Shown piece by piece: positions 45,518-55,537 of a stretch of 64,000 bases of DNA. Numbering within the stretch: the stretch's first letter is position 1; the number at the start of each line of letters is the position of its first letter. A program made the position numbers and the translations under genes. Origin of the DNA: Chelonoidis abingdonii (Eukaryota; Chordata; Testudines; Testudinidae); assembly GCF_003597395.2 (NCBI RefSeq), contig NC_133770.1, positions 34,289,486 through 34,353,485 on the forward strand. Reading direction: 5' to 3'. Below the pieces are notes generated by a model that was not told where the DNA came from, did no database searches, and saw only the letters and a list, made by a program, of their open reading frames with translations.

Positions 45518-46554
45518 TCTTATGCTAAGGAACTGCAAGGAGTGGCAGTGTAGAGCTGCAGTTCTGGCTCCAAGCCAACTCTACGACCCAAGCAGTGCAA
45601 AGGAGCCAATGAAAACGTGTCTGATCCTGCAAGGTGCTGAGGACCCTTTTTCCAGGGCACTACCTGTCCTCTCTGTACCTCACAGGATCAGGCCCTTCAT
45701 GGCTCTCTATTTGCATCTAGATGACATCAATCACCTCTCCTCATTTCCGTTCCACTTATACTGAAGTCATGAATTATCCCAATAGGGGGTTGCGGAGACT
45801 CTTTAAAGATTCCAGAAGATGAATAATTTGCCTGACATGCTCATCAATGTACGTTTTCCATTTCAAACTAAAAACCCAACTAGCAGCACGCATGCCTCCT
45901 TCCTATCAACAGCTTTGCTTATGTCCTCCTGGAGGAATCTCTGCTGGGAGCTGGGCCAGGGAGATGGATAGAGGGAAGCCTGACTGAGGCTGGAAAAAGA
46001 GGCAGCCTGAGAGATTCCCCCAGGGGGAAATGTAAAACACTGGAAAGAGGCAACAATTATTGTAATTGGATGTAATGAGGTTGAGGCGCCAGCTCCTGGT
46101 CTTCTTAGCATCACTCAATACAGAGCAAGAGAGACACACACAGGAGACTCCTAGCCCTGCCCCAATTCTCCCTACTGCAATCCAGCCCTACTCACTGTGT
46201 ACCTTGCCTGCAATTTACATCCAACTCTTCCCTTTATGGTGCCTGCAGCTGAGCCCCAGATCCTTATTACAGGCTTCCTGGCTGCAGCTTCCTATTCAGC
46301 TGCAGCACAGTCACGCGCAGGGCAGGTTTTCCTGCTCTTTGTTAATTCATTGGCATTGATTTTGCTGTGGGTTGTGGGCACCAAAAAACCCAAAGTGAAA
46401 GGGGATGGGAAGCCAATTTAGACCCAGTTCTTTATAGGGCTGCAGAATCCTTTCTAGCTCTTTTTAGGTAGTTGCATGTCTCCTGTCACCATAGTATGGG
46501 AGCACTTCCCAATCTATACTGTATCTAGCCTCCCAGCCCCCTCATGAGGTAGAT

Positions 46555-46708
46555 ATTATGATCAGCCCCATTTTACAGATGGAGAACTGAGGCACAGAGT
46601 GTCTTGCCCAAGGTTACACAGCAACCCTGTGGCAGAGCAAAGAATGGAACCCCAGTCTCCAGAGACCTAGGCTAATCCCCTGACCAGCGCACCATGCTGC
46701 CTCTCCGC
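46555..46708 (-). mobile_element. MIR-type SINE
   Basis: CCCCATTTTACAGATGGAGAACTGAGGCACAGAG, CTTGCCCAAGGTTACACAGCAA, GTGGCAGAGCAAAGAATGGAACCCCAG and GCACCATGCTGCC give a nearly full MIR-type element in complement. Confidence 0.8.
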
Positions 46709-47211
46709 TCCTTTGGGGTCACAGAACCTACTCCTTCTGCCTGTCTCTCCAAACCTTGTTCCCCACTATTTATTTGGGGCTTGAGGGAGGCTGTCAATTG
46801 ATATATGGCAGGAGCAGAGGCCTAGGAGAATGGATTTCACTGGCCTGGGAATTTATTTTGTGACACGAAATGCATCAGTATCTGCATCATTAGCTTATCA
46901 ATGAAATTGCAGTTCAGGTAATAGTGCTGAGATCACAGCGGGTCCTACTCCAGTCTCAAGAGAAGAAGTATTCATATTTCCACTCTCAGGGATTCTTTAT
47001 GATGCACAGAGAAGCCCTCAAAGTTTTGTTTTAACAGAGGAATATTTCTACTTGTTTTTTTTTACATTAAATCTTGGAGGGGGGGTGTTTCTGCCCTCCC
47101 ACCAACTTTATGCTGACACACCTTCTTTGAAATCAGTGCAGTTACTCCACATTGATTCCAACAGGAGCAGTTTCTAGTTCTCAACTTTCCATTTGCACAG
47201 GACTCTTAGTA

Positions 47212-47384
47212 CAGGGGTTCTCAAACTGGGGGTTGGAACCCCTCAGGGGGTCACGAGGCTATTAAATAGGGGGTTGTGAGCTGTCAACCTCCATACCAAA
47301 TCCCACTTTGCCTCCAGCATTTATAATGGTGTTAAATATATTAAAAAGTGTTTTTAATTTATAAGGGGGGGTTGCACTCAGAGA
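47212..47384 (-). mobile_element. hAT MITE, truncated
   Basis: CAGGGGTTCTCAAACT and the following blocks are the inverse of the element at 5728-5949 (for example 'ggtgttaaatatattaaaaagtgttttta' here and its complement there). The match is lost after about 47384, so one terminus is missing. Confidence 0.85.
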
Positions 47385-47445
47385 GTAGCTGTGTTGTTTA
47401 TTATCTGTGCAGTTTCATGAACTGCTTGTGTCATGCTATGTTTTC

Positions 47446-47575
47446 AGAGTTATTGTAGCTGTGCTGGTCCCAGGATATTAGAGAGACAAGATGGGTGAGG
47501 TAAATATCTTTTCTTGGACCAACTTCTGTTGGTGAGAGACAAGCTTTCACACTCACACAGAGCTATTCCTCAGGT
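47446..47575 (-). mobile_element. Penelope-like repeat fragment
   Basis: ATTGTAGCTGTGCTGGTCCCAGGATATTAGAGAGACAAG through GTTGGTGAGAGACAAGCTTTC is the same repeat as the left arm at 40312-40550. Its complement contains CTGAGGA and GAAA in the order of the related hammerhead-like block. Confidence 0.65.
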
Positions 47576-47640
47576 GTCTCACCAAGTGTGTTTCTTGCTC
47601 TCTTGTGGTGAGATGAGTGCTCTCACTCAGGCATGATTCC

Positions 47641-47781
47641 AACACAGGGTTCCGATGAAGTGGGTATTCACCCACGAAAGCGCATGCTCCAAAACTTCTG
47701 TTAGTCTATAAGATGCCACAGGACTCTTTGCTGCTTTTACAGATCCAGACTGAGACGGCTACCCCTCTGATACTTAACAAA
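47641..47781 (+). mobile_element. Second Penelope-like repeat fragment with hammerhead-like block
   Basis: It runs from CCGATGAAGTGGGTATTCACCC through TTCTGTTAGTCTATAAGATGCCACAGGACTC to GAGACGGCTACCCCTCTGATAC, a widespread reptile repeat related to those at 26909 and 40312. It faces the fragment at 47446-47575 with both outer ends being the 'gtagcnntg' type, a head-to-head layout. Confidence 0.65.
47651..47690 (+). ncRNA. Hammerhead-ribozyme-like motif (degenerate)
   Basis: CCGATGA (47652-47658) stands where the core CUGANGA is expected. Then come a 6 bp stem II GTGGGT/ACCCAC with loop ATTC (47660-47675), GAAA (47676-47679), a 3 bp stem III AGC/GCT with loop GCAT (47679-47688) and C at the cleavage position (47689). 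Deviations are U4 to C and one extra A (47659) between core and stem II. Stem I is not evident. Hammerheads are known in Penelope-like elements; activity here is unlikely. Confidence 0.4.
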
Positions 47782-47874
47782 GGGTTGGAAGCTGCTGGTT
47801 GTGGTAGGAACAATGCCATATTACAGCAGGCTTAGGTATCCAGCAACCTTGTGGATGATATCAAAGCTATCCTT

Positions 47875-48147
47875 AGTGCCTATCTACAGGTACAAGTGGT
47901 ACCACTGGCATGCTGATATAAAGTGGTACAACCTCCCTGGTGTTGATGCAACTATACCACTATAAAGGTACTTTATACTGCTACATCTATTCCTGTATGA
48001 AAGGAAGAATAAATTGTCCTGGTATAAGGTACTTTTGTACCAGTTTGACTGCATCCAGACTAGGGATTGTACCTGTACAACTATTTTGGTAAAAATCACC
48101 CCCCTAACCAAAATAGTTTAGTGGTACAAATACTATGTGTAGCCAGA
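47875..48147. mobile_element. MITE rich in 'ggtac' palindromes
   Basis: GCCTATCTACAGGTACAAG at the left is mirrored by TACTATGTGTAGCCAG at the right. The interior has paired blocks such as ACTATACCACTATAAAGG / CCTGGTATAAGG and AACTATTTTGGTAAAAATC / CCAAAATAGTTTAGTGG. Non-coding. Confidence 0.6.
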
Positions 48148-49362
48148 TTATCTTTGCCCCTGCAGAGAAATTACAAGAAATACTTTAGTTCCCATGTGTG
48201 GTCAGAAATTAGCTTTGAAGAATCAGACATCAGCTCATGAGATATCCAGATAAGGTGTTATGTGTCAGAGTTCATAAAATGCATATACAAAGTTATGCAC
48301 CACATATCAGTGGTAAGACAAGTTATCAGGTGTTAAGAGACAGGCACCTTCAGATATTAGGAGATTCACATCAGATAGCGTGTTGCATGACCCAAGCATT
48401 AAACTTTAGCTGTGAGAAATCATAAGCCATACTTCAGGCATGTGTCTAGTTGAGTATGGTGTAAAATGTTAAGTGCTGACGGTGTTAAAATCTGTGGAAA
48501 TTATATGAATAAAAACTATGCACTTTGCTCATTGTTAAAAACAGGGTATAACTCTTGGAGCTCAAGTACTATTTTACTCAAGCAAACTTTTGGTTTTAAA
48601 ACAGGGAATCGCTAATGAAAATCAGTCATGCAGCAAGATCAAACAGATTACATTTGTATATGAAGAAATTTCTCATAACCCTTATGCTAATGTTTTTCAC
48701 CCTCAAATATCCACATGATAGGGTGTCAACATTCTCATCAGACAGTACTGATCTCAAAAGAAAATTCCCTCCAAGGAATTGCACTTTAGTCCAAACCTGG
48801 GACTTGCTCTTGGGCAATCAGATGGTGAAAATATGGGCGGATGCAGGGCTAAGTATTGGCAAAAGTGATGTAAAATGAAATGGAAAAACTCAGCATATTC
48901 CTTACAATTGGAGTTTGAGAAGGAGATAGGTGGAAGCAAGCTCAAGGTATTACAGGGGGAGCAAGGTTTGCATACCAGTGAAATTACACAATATGCTGAA
49001 GCATAGGGCTGAATTTAGCCTGGGGTAAGTGGGTGCAGCTCCTTTACTCAGTTAGCAAAAAGGAAAAGATTACAGTGAGACAAAGGCCATTAGACTAACA
49101 GATCAAGCTGAGAAAAGGTAGTAATGATTATTCTCAGTGCATTTTTTTACTATCTTATTAAAAATCACATATTTTACAGCATTTGCATAACGGCAGAATT
49201 GGTCTAATGCATAGGCTTCCCCCTAAAGGTTTGCAGCACAGATCTGATGTCACTTGCATCCAATTTGGGGAATGAAAATATCAGTTATCCAAGTTATCCT
49301 ATATAAAGTGTCAGCTAGTGGTAATGCAAGAAAAACAGCACAGAACTTGATCCGTTAAAGGT
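48148..49362. other. Intergenic, nothing recognised
   Basis: No gene or known repeat family seen. Confidence 0.4.
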
Positions 49363-49416
49363 GACCTCTCTGTGTGCTTTAATTTCCATACCTGTAAAAT
49401 GGGGATAATAAATAGT
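49363..49416 (+). mobile_element. MIR/L2 fragment
   Basis: GTGACCTCTCTGTGTGCTTTAATTTCCATACCTGTAAAATGGGGATAATAAA is the typical 'gtaaaatggggataata' core fragment. Confidence 0.6.
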
Positions 49417-49850
49417 GATGGGGTATACAGGCCCCACACTAGAGATGAAGGGGTTAAGGCAGAATTCTTGATAGCGGAAGCCATGCCCCCTCACCCCTGG
49501 TGGGCATGCTCCAACTACTGCAGCAGTATAAAAGGGAGCAACCTATCTGAGTCAGTGGCTGACTGCTGAGAAGGAAGGATACACCTCGCTGGCTCCAGAG
49601 CAGCGGGAAGCCCAGGCTGCAAAAGCCAGGGGTGTCGAGCCCCAGACTGAAGCCCAAGGGTCGATGGACACCCCAGCGAGGTTGCAGTCATCAGGAGTAG
49701 CGCAGCCTGCTGAGCCCAGAGACACTAACACTAAGACCATGACAGCAGAAATCATGGTAGGAAATATCCCGGGGGGGGGACTAACCATCGTCTCCTCAGG
49801 AGTCAGCGTGTTTCAATCTGACACCTCTCCCCCCCTGCCGCCTCAGTGGT
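49417..49850 (+). mobile_element. Possible LTR-type element start (tentative)
   Basis: TGATGGGGTATACAGGCCCCACACT resembles an LTR start of a turtle family I recall, and CAGTATAAAAGGGAGC (about 49525-49540) is a good TATA box 110 bases in. No second end or target duplication is clear; later sequence (50365-50640) may be its continuation after an inserted repeat. Confidence 0.35.
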
Positions 49851-50365
49851 GAACCCACTCACCACTACAGGGCCCTGGGCAGGGACATGGTAGAGTTGGG
49901 CAGGCCTGCATCCCCCTACACCCTGCCACCCCACCCCTGGGCACAGAGCCATCCTTACCCATATGCAAAATATGCAGCTGGGTAGGGCACCAGGAAATTT
50001 GGAGCACCACATTTCCTGGTGCCCTGCATAGCTGCGTGCTGCTCCAGTCCCTGCTCTGGCTTTTCTCCAGGGCCCCCGCCCCTGCCCTGCCCTGCCCCTC
50101 CCCACCCCCACTCCCCTGAGGACTCCAGAAGCAGTGGGGCCTGCACTCACCGGTAAGTAGAGTGACCCGGCCCCAGCCTGCTCCGCTCAGCTCCCCTGGC
50201 TCCCAGCCGTGCCGCTGATGAGTGCTGGGGGGCAGTTCCCCCTCCCCCAAGCCTGGGAGCCGAGGAGCAGAGCAGGAAGTGGCCAGCCCCCCACCCCACC
50301 CCCACGGAGGCCTGGGGCCCCACACAGCCCCCCCGGGTGGCGCGCTGCGTAGGGCATCAAAACAG
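49851..50365. repeat. GC-rich interspersed repeat with internal palindrome
   Basis: AGGGCACCAGGAAATTTGG and CCTGGTGCCCTGCATAGCTG (49984-50036) form an inverted repeat around GGAGCACC. The whole block is C-rich and matches in style a common turtle repeat with 'tgcgtagggc' ends (right end GCGCTGCGTAGGGC at about 50342). Long open frames on both strands come from composition. Confidence 0.5.
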
Positions 50366-50709
50366 TTAGGGATGGACCTGCCTGAGGGTGGCAGTTTTCC
50401 CATCTGAGGCTGAGATGCCTGTGCTGGTCTGCCATCCCCCAGAGATTGGACAGCAGACTGTCAGCTGTTTGCCCTGCCAGAGAACTGGTCTCCCTAGACT
50501 GATGATTGTTCTGCCTGGAGCACAGGCTGGGGCACCCACCAAAGCGTTATTGACTCCAGTCACTAGGCCACGCAGTCCAGAGGCTAAAGGTAGCCTTAGT
50601 GATGCAATCACAGGGCCTGAACACCCTTCCCACTACCCCAAAAGAATGACTGGGTATAGAGGCCCTGCAATAGAGTGCCAGTTATGTGGCACCTCTACTC
50701 TATTGTACA

Positions 50710-50976
50710 CAGGGGCAGCTCCAGGCCCCAGCATGCCAAGCGTGTTTCTGGGTCGGCATGCTGCGGGGGGCGCTCTGCCGGTCCCCAGGAGGGTGGCAGG
50801 CAGGGTGCCTTCAGCGGCTTGCCTGTGGAGGGTCTGCTGGTCCCGCGGCTCCGATGGACCCTCCGCAGGCACTCCTACAGGAGGGTCCACCGGAGCCGCA
50901 GGACCAGCAAGCGGCAGAGCGCCCTCCGTGGCATGACACCATGCTTGGGGCGGCTAAATGTCTAGAGCCGCCCCTG
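50710..50976. mobile_element. Non-autonomous hAT MITE, complete, perfect 8 bp target duplication
   Basis: CAGGGGCAGCTCCAGGC and TCTAGAGCCGCCCCTG are inverted ends. ATTGTACA flanks both sides (50702-50709, 50977-50984). Inside, GGCGCTCTGCCGGTCC pairs with GGACCAGCAAGCGGCAGAGCGCC-type sequence and a long CGGCTCCGATGGACCCTC / GAGGGTCCACCGGAGCCG stem lies in the middle. Long open frames through it are by-products of symmetry. Confidence 0.95.
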
Positions 50977-51565
50977 ATTGTACAGCTGCTTTTCTTACAA
51001 CAAACCTCCTTCTGCCCACTCAGCATATAAGTTACTCATTTTTCAAACCAACAAGTTAACACTTGCACTTCAATTTACCTCTGGATTTACACTACCATTA
51101 ATCCAAGACAAATTAACTTTGCCGTTGACCTATTTAACTCTTACCTTGCCTTACTTTCTGTAATAGGCTGTGCACTCTTAGCATGTTATTTTTCCATTTA
51201 TTGTATTATAGGAATACCATGCATTCATTTAGGTTTTCCTTGCTGCTGCTTTTGGGAGAAGGGGGATGGGACTGTTCATCAGAAATGTGTGCATTGAGAC
51301 AGTGTCCCCTTCACATCTTGTTTTTTCCTGCAGTTCATTCCTACAGTGAAATCACAATGCTAAATTTGAGACATCTCAATCACTGGGATGTTTCAAACAC
51401 AGAATTGGTCGCAGGCTCAAGATGAAAAATTAGCTGGGTTGTAAGAAAGCTTTCATCCAGATACAACAATCTTAAAATGCAGAAATCAAGACAACTAAAG
51501 AACGGAGGGCGATTTAGCAGCTCCAACAGACATGGTCGTCTTCAGCACAAATTTCCCACACAACT

Positions 51566-51706
51566 TTGGCCAAATAACCTGTGCTTCATTTTCCTGAAAC
51601 TAGGGAGTAGTACCTAACTGACAAATGTATTGCCAGGCTACATTCATCAGTATTTGTGTAAAGCCTTTTGGGACCTTTGGCTGGAAGGCGCTATAAAAGT
51701 ACAAAG
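51566..51706 (+). mobile_element. L2-type LINE tail
   Basis: CCTGTGCTTCATTTTCCTGAAACTAGGG...GTATTTGTGTAAAGCCTTTTGGGACC...GGAAGGCGCTATAAAAGTACAAAG is the L2-type 3' end ('aaggcgctatataaatgcaa'). Confidence 0.75.
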
Positions 51707-52554
51707 GGAAAAATTACTGAGAAAATAAAAATGTGCACAAATGCATTTTTTCACATTTACCCCTAAATCCATCTTTAAATTAGTTGTGATAAATAGCAGC
51801 AAAACATTGTACTTGGATCTTGTATTCAAGTGTCTCACTGAAATATACTCTATTATATATGCCTTGGTTCAGAAAAGCGTTCCTACTCAGGAGCAGCACG
51901 TGAACATGCTTAACTTCAAGCATGTGTTTAAGTCCCATTGAAGTGAATTGCCCTTTTATTGAATCAGGGTCATCGTATATTCTGTTTCTGTCTCTGTCGC
52001 CTTCACCCTGGGAAGGCAATTCAAAGGTAGTTCAGATTACGTAGTTGAAACTCTTACTAGCATCATTCAACTTCATCTGTGTTTGAAAACTGATCTGTAC
52101 CTCTTTGGTTGTGCTTTGAGGAGTTTTACAGCAAGTCTCAAAATATTGTAGAATGTCATTCTCTTCAATACAGATCTTTATACTCATTTTGTTCTGACAA
52201 TGGAAAGTAACATAAGCGTTGATTTCAGAAGTAAGACTGAGCAAAGCACTCGGCTCTTAGTGGAGACAGAATAATGTGACAAATCCAAGCAAACCTGGCT
52301 TTAATTCACACCTATGTCAGTCACCTTAGAGACTCACATTGTTTTTGTTAAAAAGTGTTTTTTATCTTGAACACATTCATTTAAATTATACTCTTATGAG
52401 CTGAGTTAACCCTTGCTATGGGTTGAGTTAAAATCCCATTGAAAATGCTGTGTGAACCCCCTTTCATGTAAGATAGTGGTAAAAGCCAGTTACAAAGTAC
52501 AATGACTTCGATGTGGACGCAGCAGCAAAATGCAGATAGACACATGCATGGAAT
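51707..52554. other. Intergenic, nothing recognised
   Basis: AT-rich, no exon or repeat family recognised. Confidence 0.4.
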
Positions 52555-52986
52555 TAAGTGGCAAGCCACAACTTTTATTAAACGTCAACACAGGGGAGGG
52601 GCACCACTTGCCCATCACCCATAATCTCCTGTATGAGGTATTTCATTAGTTCCAGTGCAGGGTTTGCAGGGCTCCTTACCATATAACCCATAATACAGGA
52701 TAGGCTCTCCTCAGCCTACTCCTGAGGACTCAGCTCTCTCTGAGTCCTAGCACTCTCCCATCCTCCTCCACCCCTGACAGGTACGAAGGGTGAAGCAGGA
52801 TGGGGACGTTGGCCCACAAGGTCTGAACTCAACCTGCAAAGGCCAAAGGTCTCACCCTAGCCCATGAGCCCAAGGCCCATCACCAAAATCCAAGGTCTCT
52901 TCTCTGGGGACTGTTCATTTTATTCTCTTAACCACACTGGAAACAGGCCACGGGATACCAGCGACTAGCTACCATGCTGCCTGGCA

Positions 52987-53457
52987 TCACACTACCTGCT
53001 CAATGCATGCCTCCACATGCCATAACCACAGATCAGCACCTCGATCTGACAGACGTATCCCATCATCCCTGAAAACATCCAGCTGATTGTTATGGATGTC
53101 CCTGTGTTGCATCACTGAACCCCCTTTCTCCAGGGATATTGTGGGGACCCCCTTATTTACTTTCTTTCTAACCTTGTCCATATGGGCTGGATCTGCTCCC
53201 AGTCCCTGCCTGTCAGTGAGGGCAGAAGTGGCATGAGCTGATCCCACTGCATGCCTCTTCTGGATGCGAACAGCTTCAGCCCGAAAGCCAAGCTGAGATC
53301 TGGCTGCCGTCCTGGCTGCCCTCTTGTGGGCCCAATGCACTATAAAGTGCCCACACATCCAAATATTGCTATGCTCTGGGTAGCTTCTGAAACAAACAAG
53401 CACATTGGGTAATGTACGTTTTGCCATTCCCTGCCATCTTTTCCTTGGTGCAGACAT
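52987..53457 (-). pseudogene. SGNH-hydrolase-like domain of the DIRS-type element
   Basis: This is a 156-codon uninterrupted piece. The first block reads IWMCGHFIVHWAHKRAA, where related copies have GHSxV; the Ser nucleophile position is Phe. The last block reads DDGIRLSDRGADLWL, where related copies have DGVHLSD; the His of the catalytic pair is Arg (codon at 53055-53053). The middle retains DKVRKKVNKG and KGGSVMQHRDI. Both catalytic residues are lost, and the central part is shortened (only about 150 residues for a domain usually nearer 200). The Met start is accidental. Confidence 0.7.
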
Positions 53458-53690
53458 AAGTCCTGTAACCCCTTGATTTCGAGTGCCCTATTGCCTGCGC
53501 CTGCCACAGGCCAGAACACTCTGCAGCCACTAACGTGGCTGTCCCAGTCCTGAAAGCATGAGTACCAAATTAACCCTGGTCAAGACCACAGTAGCACAAG
53601 GTTTTTCTCGGTACCATACTGAATGGGTATCTTGTCAGGAAGCTGCCATCACCGTGTGTGAACAGCAGGCCCAGCTGCAGGCCCCAGATT
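53445..53690 (-). pseudogene. Tyrosine recombinase C-terminal relic of the DIRS-type element
   Basis: In one minus frame I read LLFTHGDGSFLTRYPFSMV, then FGTHAFRTGTAT and AIGHSKSRGYRTYV. These match the recombinase C-terminal pattern: H-x-x-R box (GTHAFR), the IGRWKS position (here IGHSKS, so the W/H residue is altered), and the Tyr region (YRTYV). A stop (TAA) precedes the H-x-x-R box. The frame then shifts relative to the SGNH domain. Confidence 0.75.
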
Positions 53691-53850
53691 TTTAGTGAGG
53701 CTCTTATGTGTTGCCAAATCCACATATCAGGAAGATGCCACAGAAACCCTGAAAAGTCACTAGATGTAGCTATTTAAACATTAAAAAGAAATAAAAAATG
53801 TCACTAAACAAAATTTCCCCACAGTTCAACAGGGAATCCCATATATCCAT

Positions 53851-54644
53851 CTGCCTGGGTGACAGGACACTCCCAGCTGCTGAACAAGAAAGCAGCAGCA
53901 ATACTGGGTGCTCCCTCTCTGGCTGGACAGTCTTGCAGCTGCGTTTATTCTGGCTGTCCTGGCTACATGGGCTACATAGTCTAGAAATGAGCCAATCCAC
54001 CTGGTTCATACCCTGCCCCCAACCAACTAAACCCCAGGCAGACAAAGGCCAACAGAGAGAATTGACGTGAAGTTCAGAGAATTCAGAACCAGTGATTACC
54101 GCAGAGCTCCTAGCGATCTCAAGTGTGGATTGGGGGCCGGGGCAGGTTTGCTGGCTGGGAGCTGAGCTCTAAGATTTAGGGGAGGGGAAACCTTCTGGCG
54201 GGATTTGATCAGCACAAAAAATAACCCATTCTATTGCTGGAGAGACTAAACTGTTCCTCTTGGGCAGAGCGGAACAAGTTCCACAGGAGCCTTTTCTCAA
54301 GGCAATGTCTGCTCGGGGGAGGCAAGTTCGCTCTGCCCGGGACAACTCATCCCCACAGGGGCTAAGGGAATCTGGGCTGGCTCCCCAGGGAGCAGAGAAC
54401 CGAAGGGAGGACTGGAGGGGCAGCCAAATGACAGGTTAAGAAGTAGGAGGGACTCCAGCCCTACACCGTGTAACCAGGGCAGCCAGAAACACCTTGCCAG
54501 CCCCCTACCAGCTGAGAGACACCAATATAGCCAGTCAATGATAACAAAATACTCAGCTGCCAAGACTATTCAGCCGGAGAGGGAGTGCCCAGCATAGCCG
54601 CTGCTTTCTGTTCAGCAGCTGGGAGTATCCTCTTGCCCAGGCAG
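53851..54644. repeat. Long inverted repeat with arms of about 115-120 bp
   Basis: Left arm 53851-53966 (CTGCCTGGGTGACAGGACAC, CCCAGCTGCTGAACAAGAAAGC, GTGCTCCCTCTCTGGCTGG) is matched in inverse by 54524-54644 (CAGCCGGAGAGGGAGTGCCC, GCTTTCTGTTCAGCAGCTGGG, CCTCTTGCCCAGGCAG). The arms differ by scattered changes and small indels. The 560-base spacer holds no recognised gene. Class unknown; it begins about 150 bases from the DIRS-type relic. Confidence 0.7.
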
Positions 54645-55203
54645 GGTGAGCCCTGAAGCTAGTCATGGGGGCAGGTTCAGCAGAATCCCAAGGAATCGCC
54701 CAGCTAGACAAGCCAGCTTCCCACTCCTTGGAGGGGGATTTTGATCAGTTAACGTGTCAGTGGCCAAAGGCTCAAAGATCTGTTAACAAATGGATTTTCC
54801 TCTATCACCCTTGGCCAGGAGTGGTGCCTGCCCTGGTCATGAATGGTTTTTACTGAGCAGAAGATCATAACTATTCCCCCCAGGGGTAGTCGTATCCTCC
54901 CTTCTCCTTAACCTCTCCCTCTCCATTAGATCTGGTTTTTCACCCCCTCCCCGCCACCAAGGAATTGCAGCTGAGCCCCTTACATGCTAAGCATTTATTC
55001 TGCCAACAGGATTTCTAGTCAAACCCAACCTCTCAGCCCTGGAATGCGCATCCTTTAGCGGACATAGCCAAGTGAGCCATAATGACATTAACTTAGTGTG
55101 CAACAGAACGTACAGATTGAAGCTTTCTAGTCCGGCACCCTCGGGACTTGACCAGAGAATTTGCCAAACCATGAGAGATCAATGCAGAGTGCCAGTGGGT
55201 CTC
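54645..55203. other. Intergenic, nothing recognised
   Basis: No gene or family recognised. Confidence 0.4.
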
Positions 55204-55537
55204 CATAGGTGCAGGAAGTAGGGGTGCCTGGAGGCCTGCTGCCACTAGGGGTCCTGGTCAACGGCCCCCCCGTCTGGGGGCTCTGATGCCAGCCCCCCTC
55301 TTTCCAGGGGTCCCAGCTGCTGGCCCCAGGTCCTCCCACTCCCTCCCAGAGCTTGAACAGTGCAAATCAGCTGGGAGGGAGGCGGAAGAGGAGTTGTAAG
55401 TGCAGAGCCCCTGGCATGCAAGAGACGTGGAGGGAGAGAGGCAAAGAAAGGGAGCTTGGCACCAGTGGATGCTCTGCACCCACTAATTTTTCCCCATGGG
55501 TGCTTCAGCCCCGGAGCACCCATGGAGTCAGTGCCTC
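55204..55537. repeat. GC-rich interspersed repeat, two families joined
   Basis: The left end CATAGGTGCAGGAAGTAGGGGTGCC matches the repeat at 3430-3562 in complement. The right end, AATTTTTCCCCATGGGTGCTTCAGCCCCGGAGCACCCATGGAGTCAGTGCC, matches the right end of the element at 59366-59652. The join may be a recombinant element or two adjacent insertions. Confidence 0.55.

Larger units (their letters stand above)
52555..53700 (-). mobile_element. 3' part of a DIRS-type tyrosine-recombinase retrotransposon
   Basis: On the minus strand the order is: C-terminal part of a tyrosine recombinase (about 53690-53445), an SGNH-hydrolase-like domain (53457-52987), an untranslated stretch, and AATAAA near 52580. 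Recombinase plus SGNH domain is an arrangement I recall from DIRS/Ngaro-type elements and from multi-copy turtle proteins. Stops and a frameshift break the recombinase, and key residues of both domains are changed. The 5' part with reverse transcriptase is not present here. Confidence 0.7.

Noticed and set aside
49803..50936. Open frames up to 186 codons on both strands
   Set aside because: They run through a C-rich repeat and a palindromic hAT MITE; symmetry and composition explain them.
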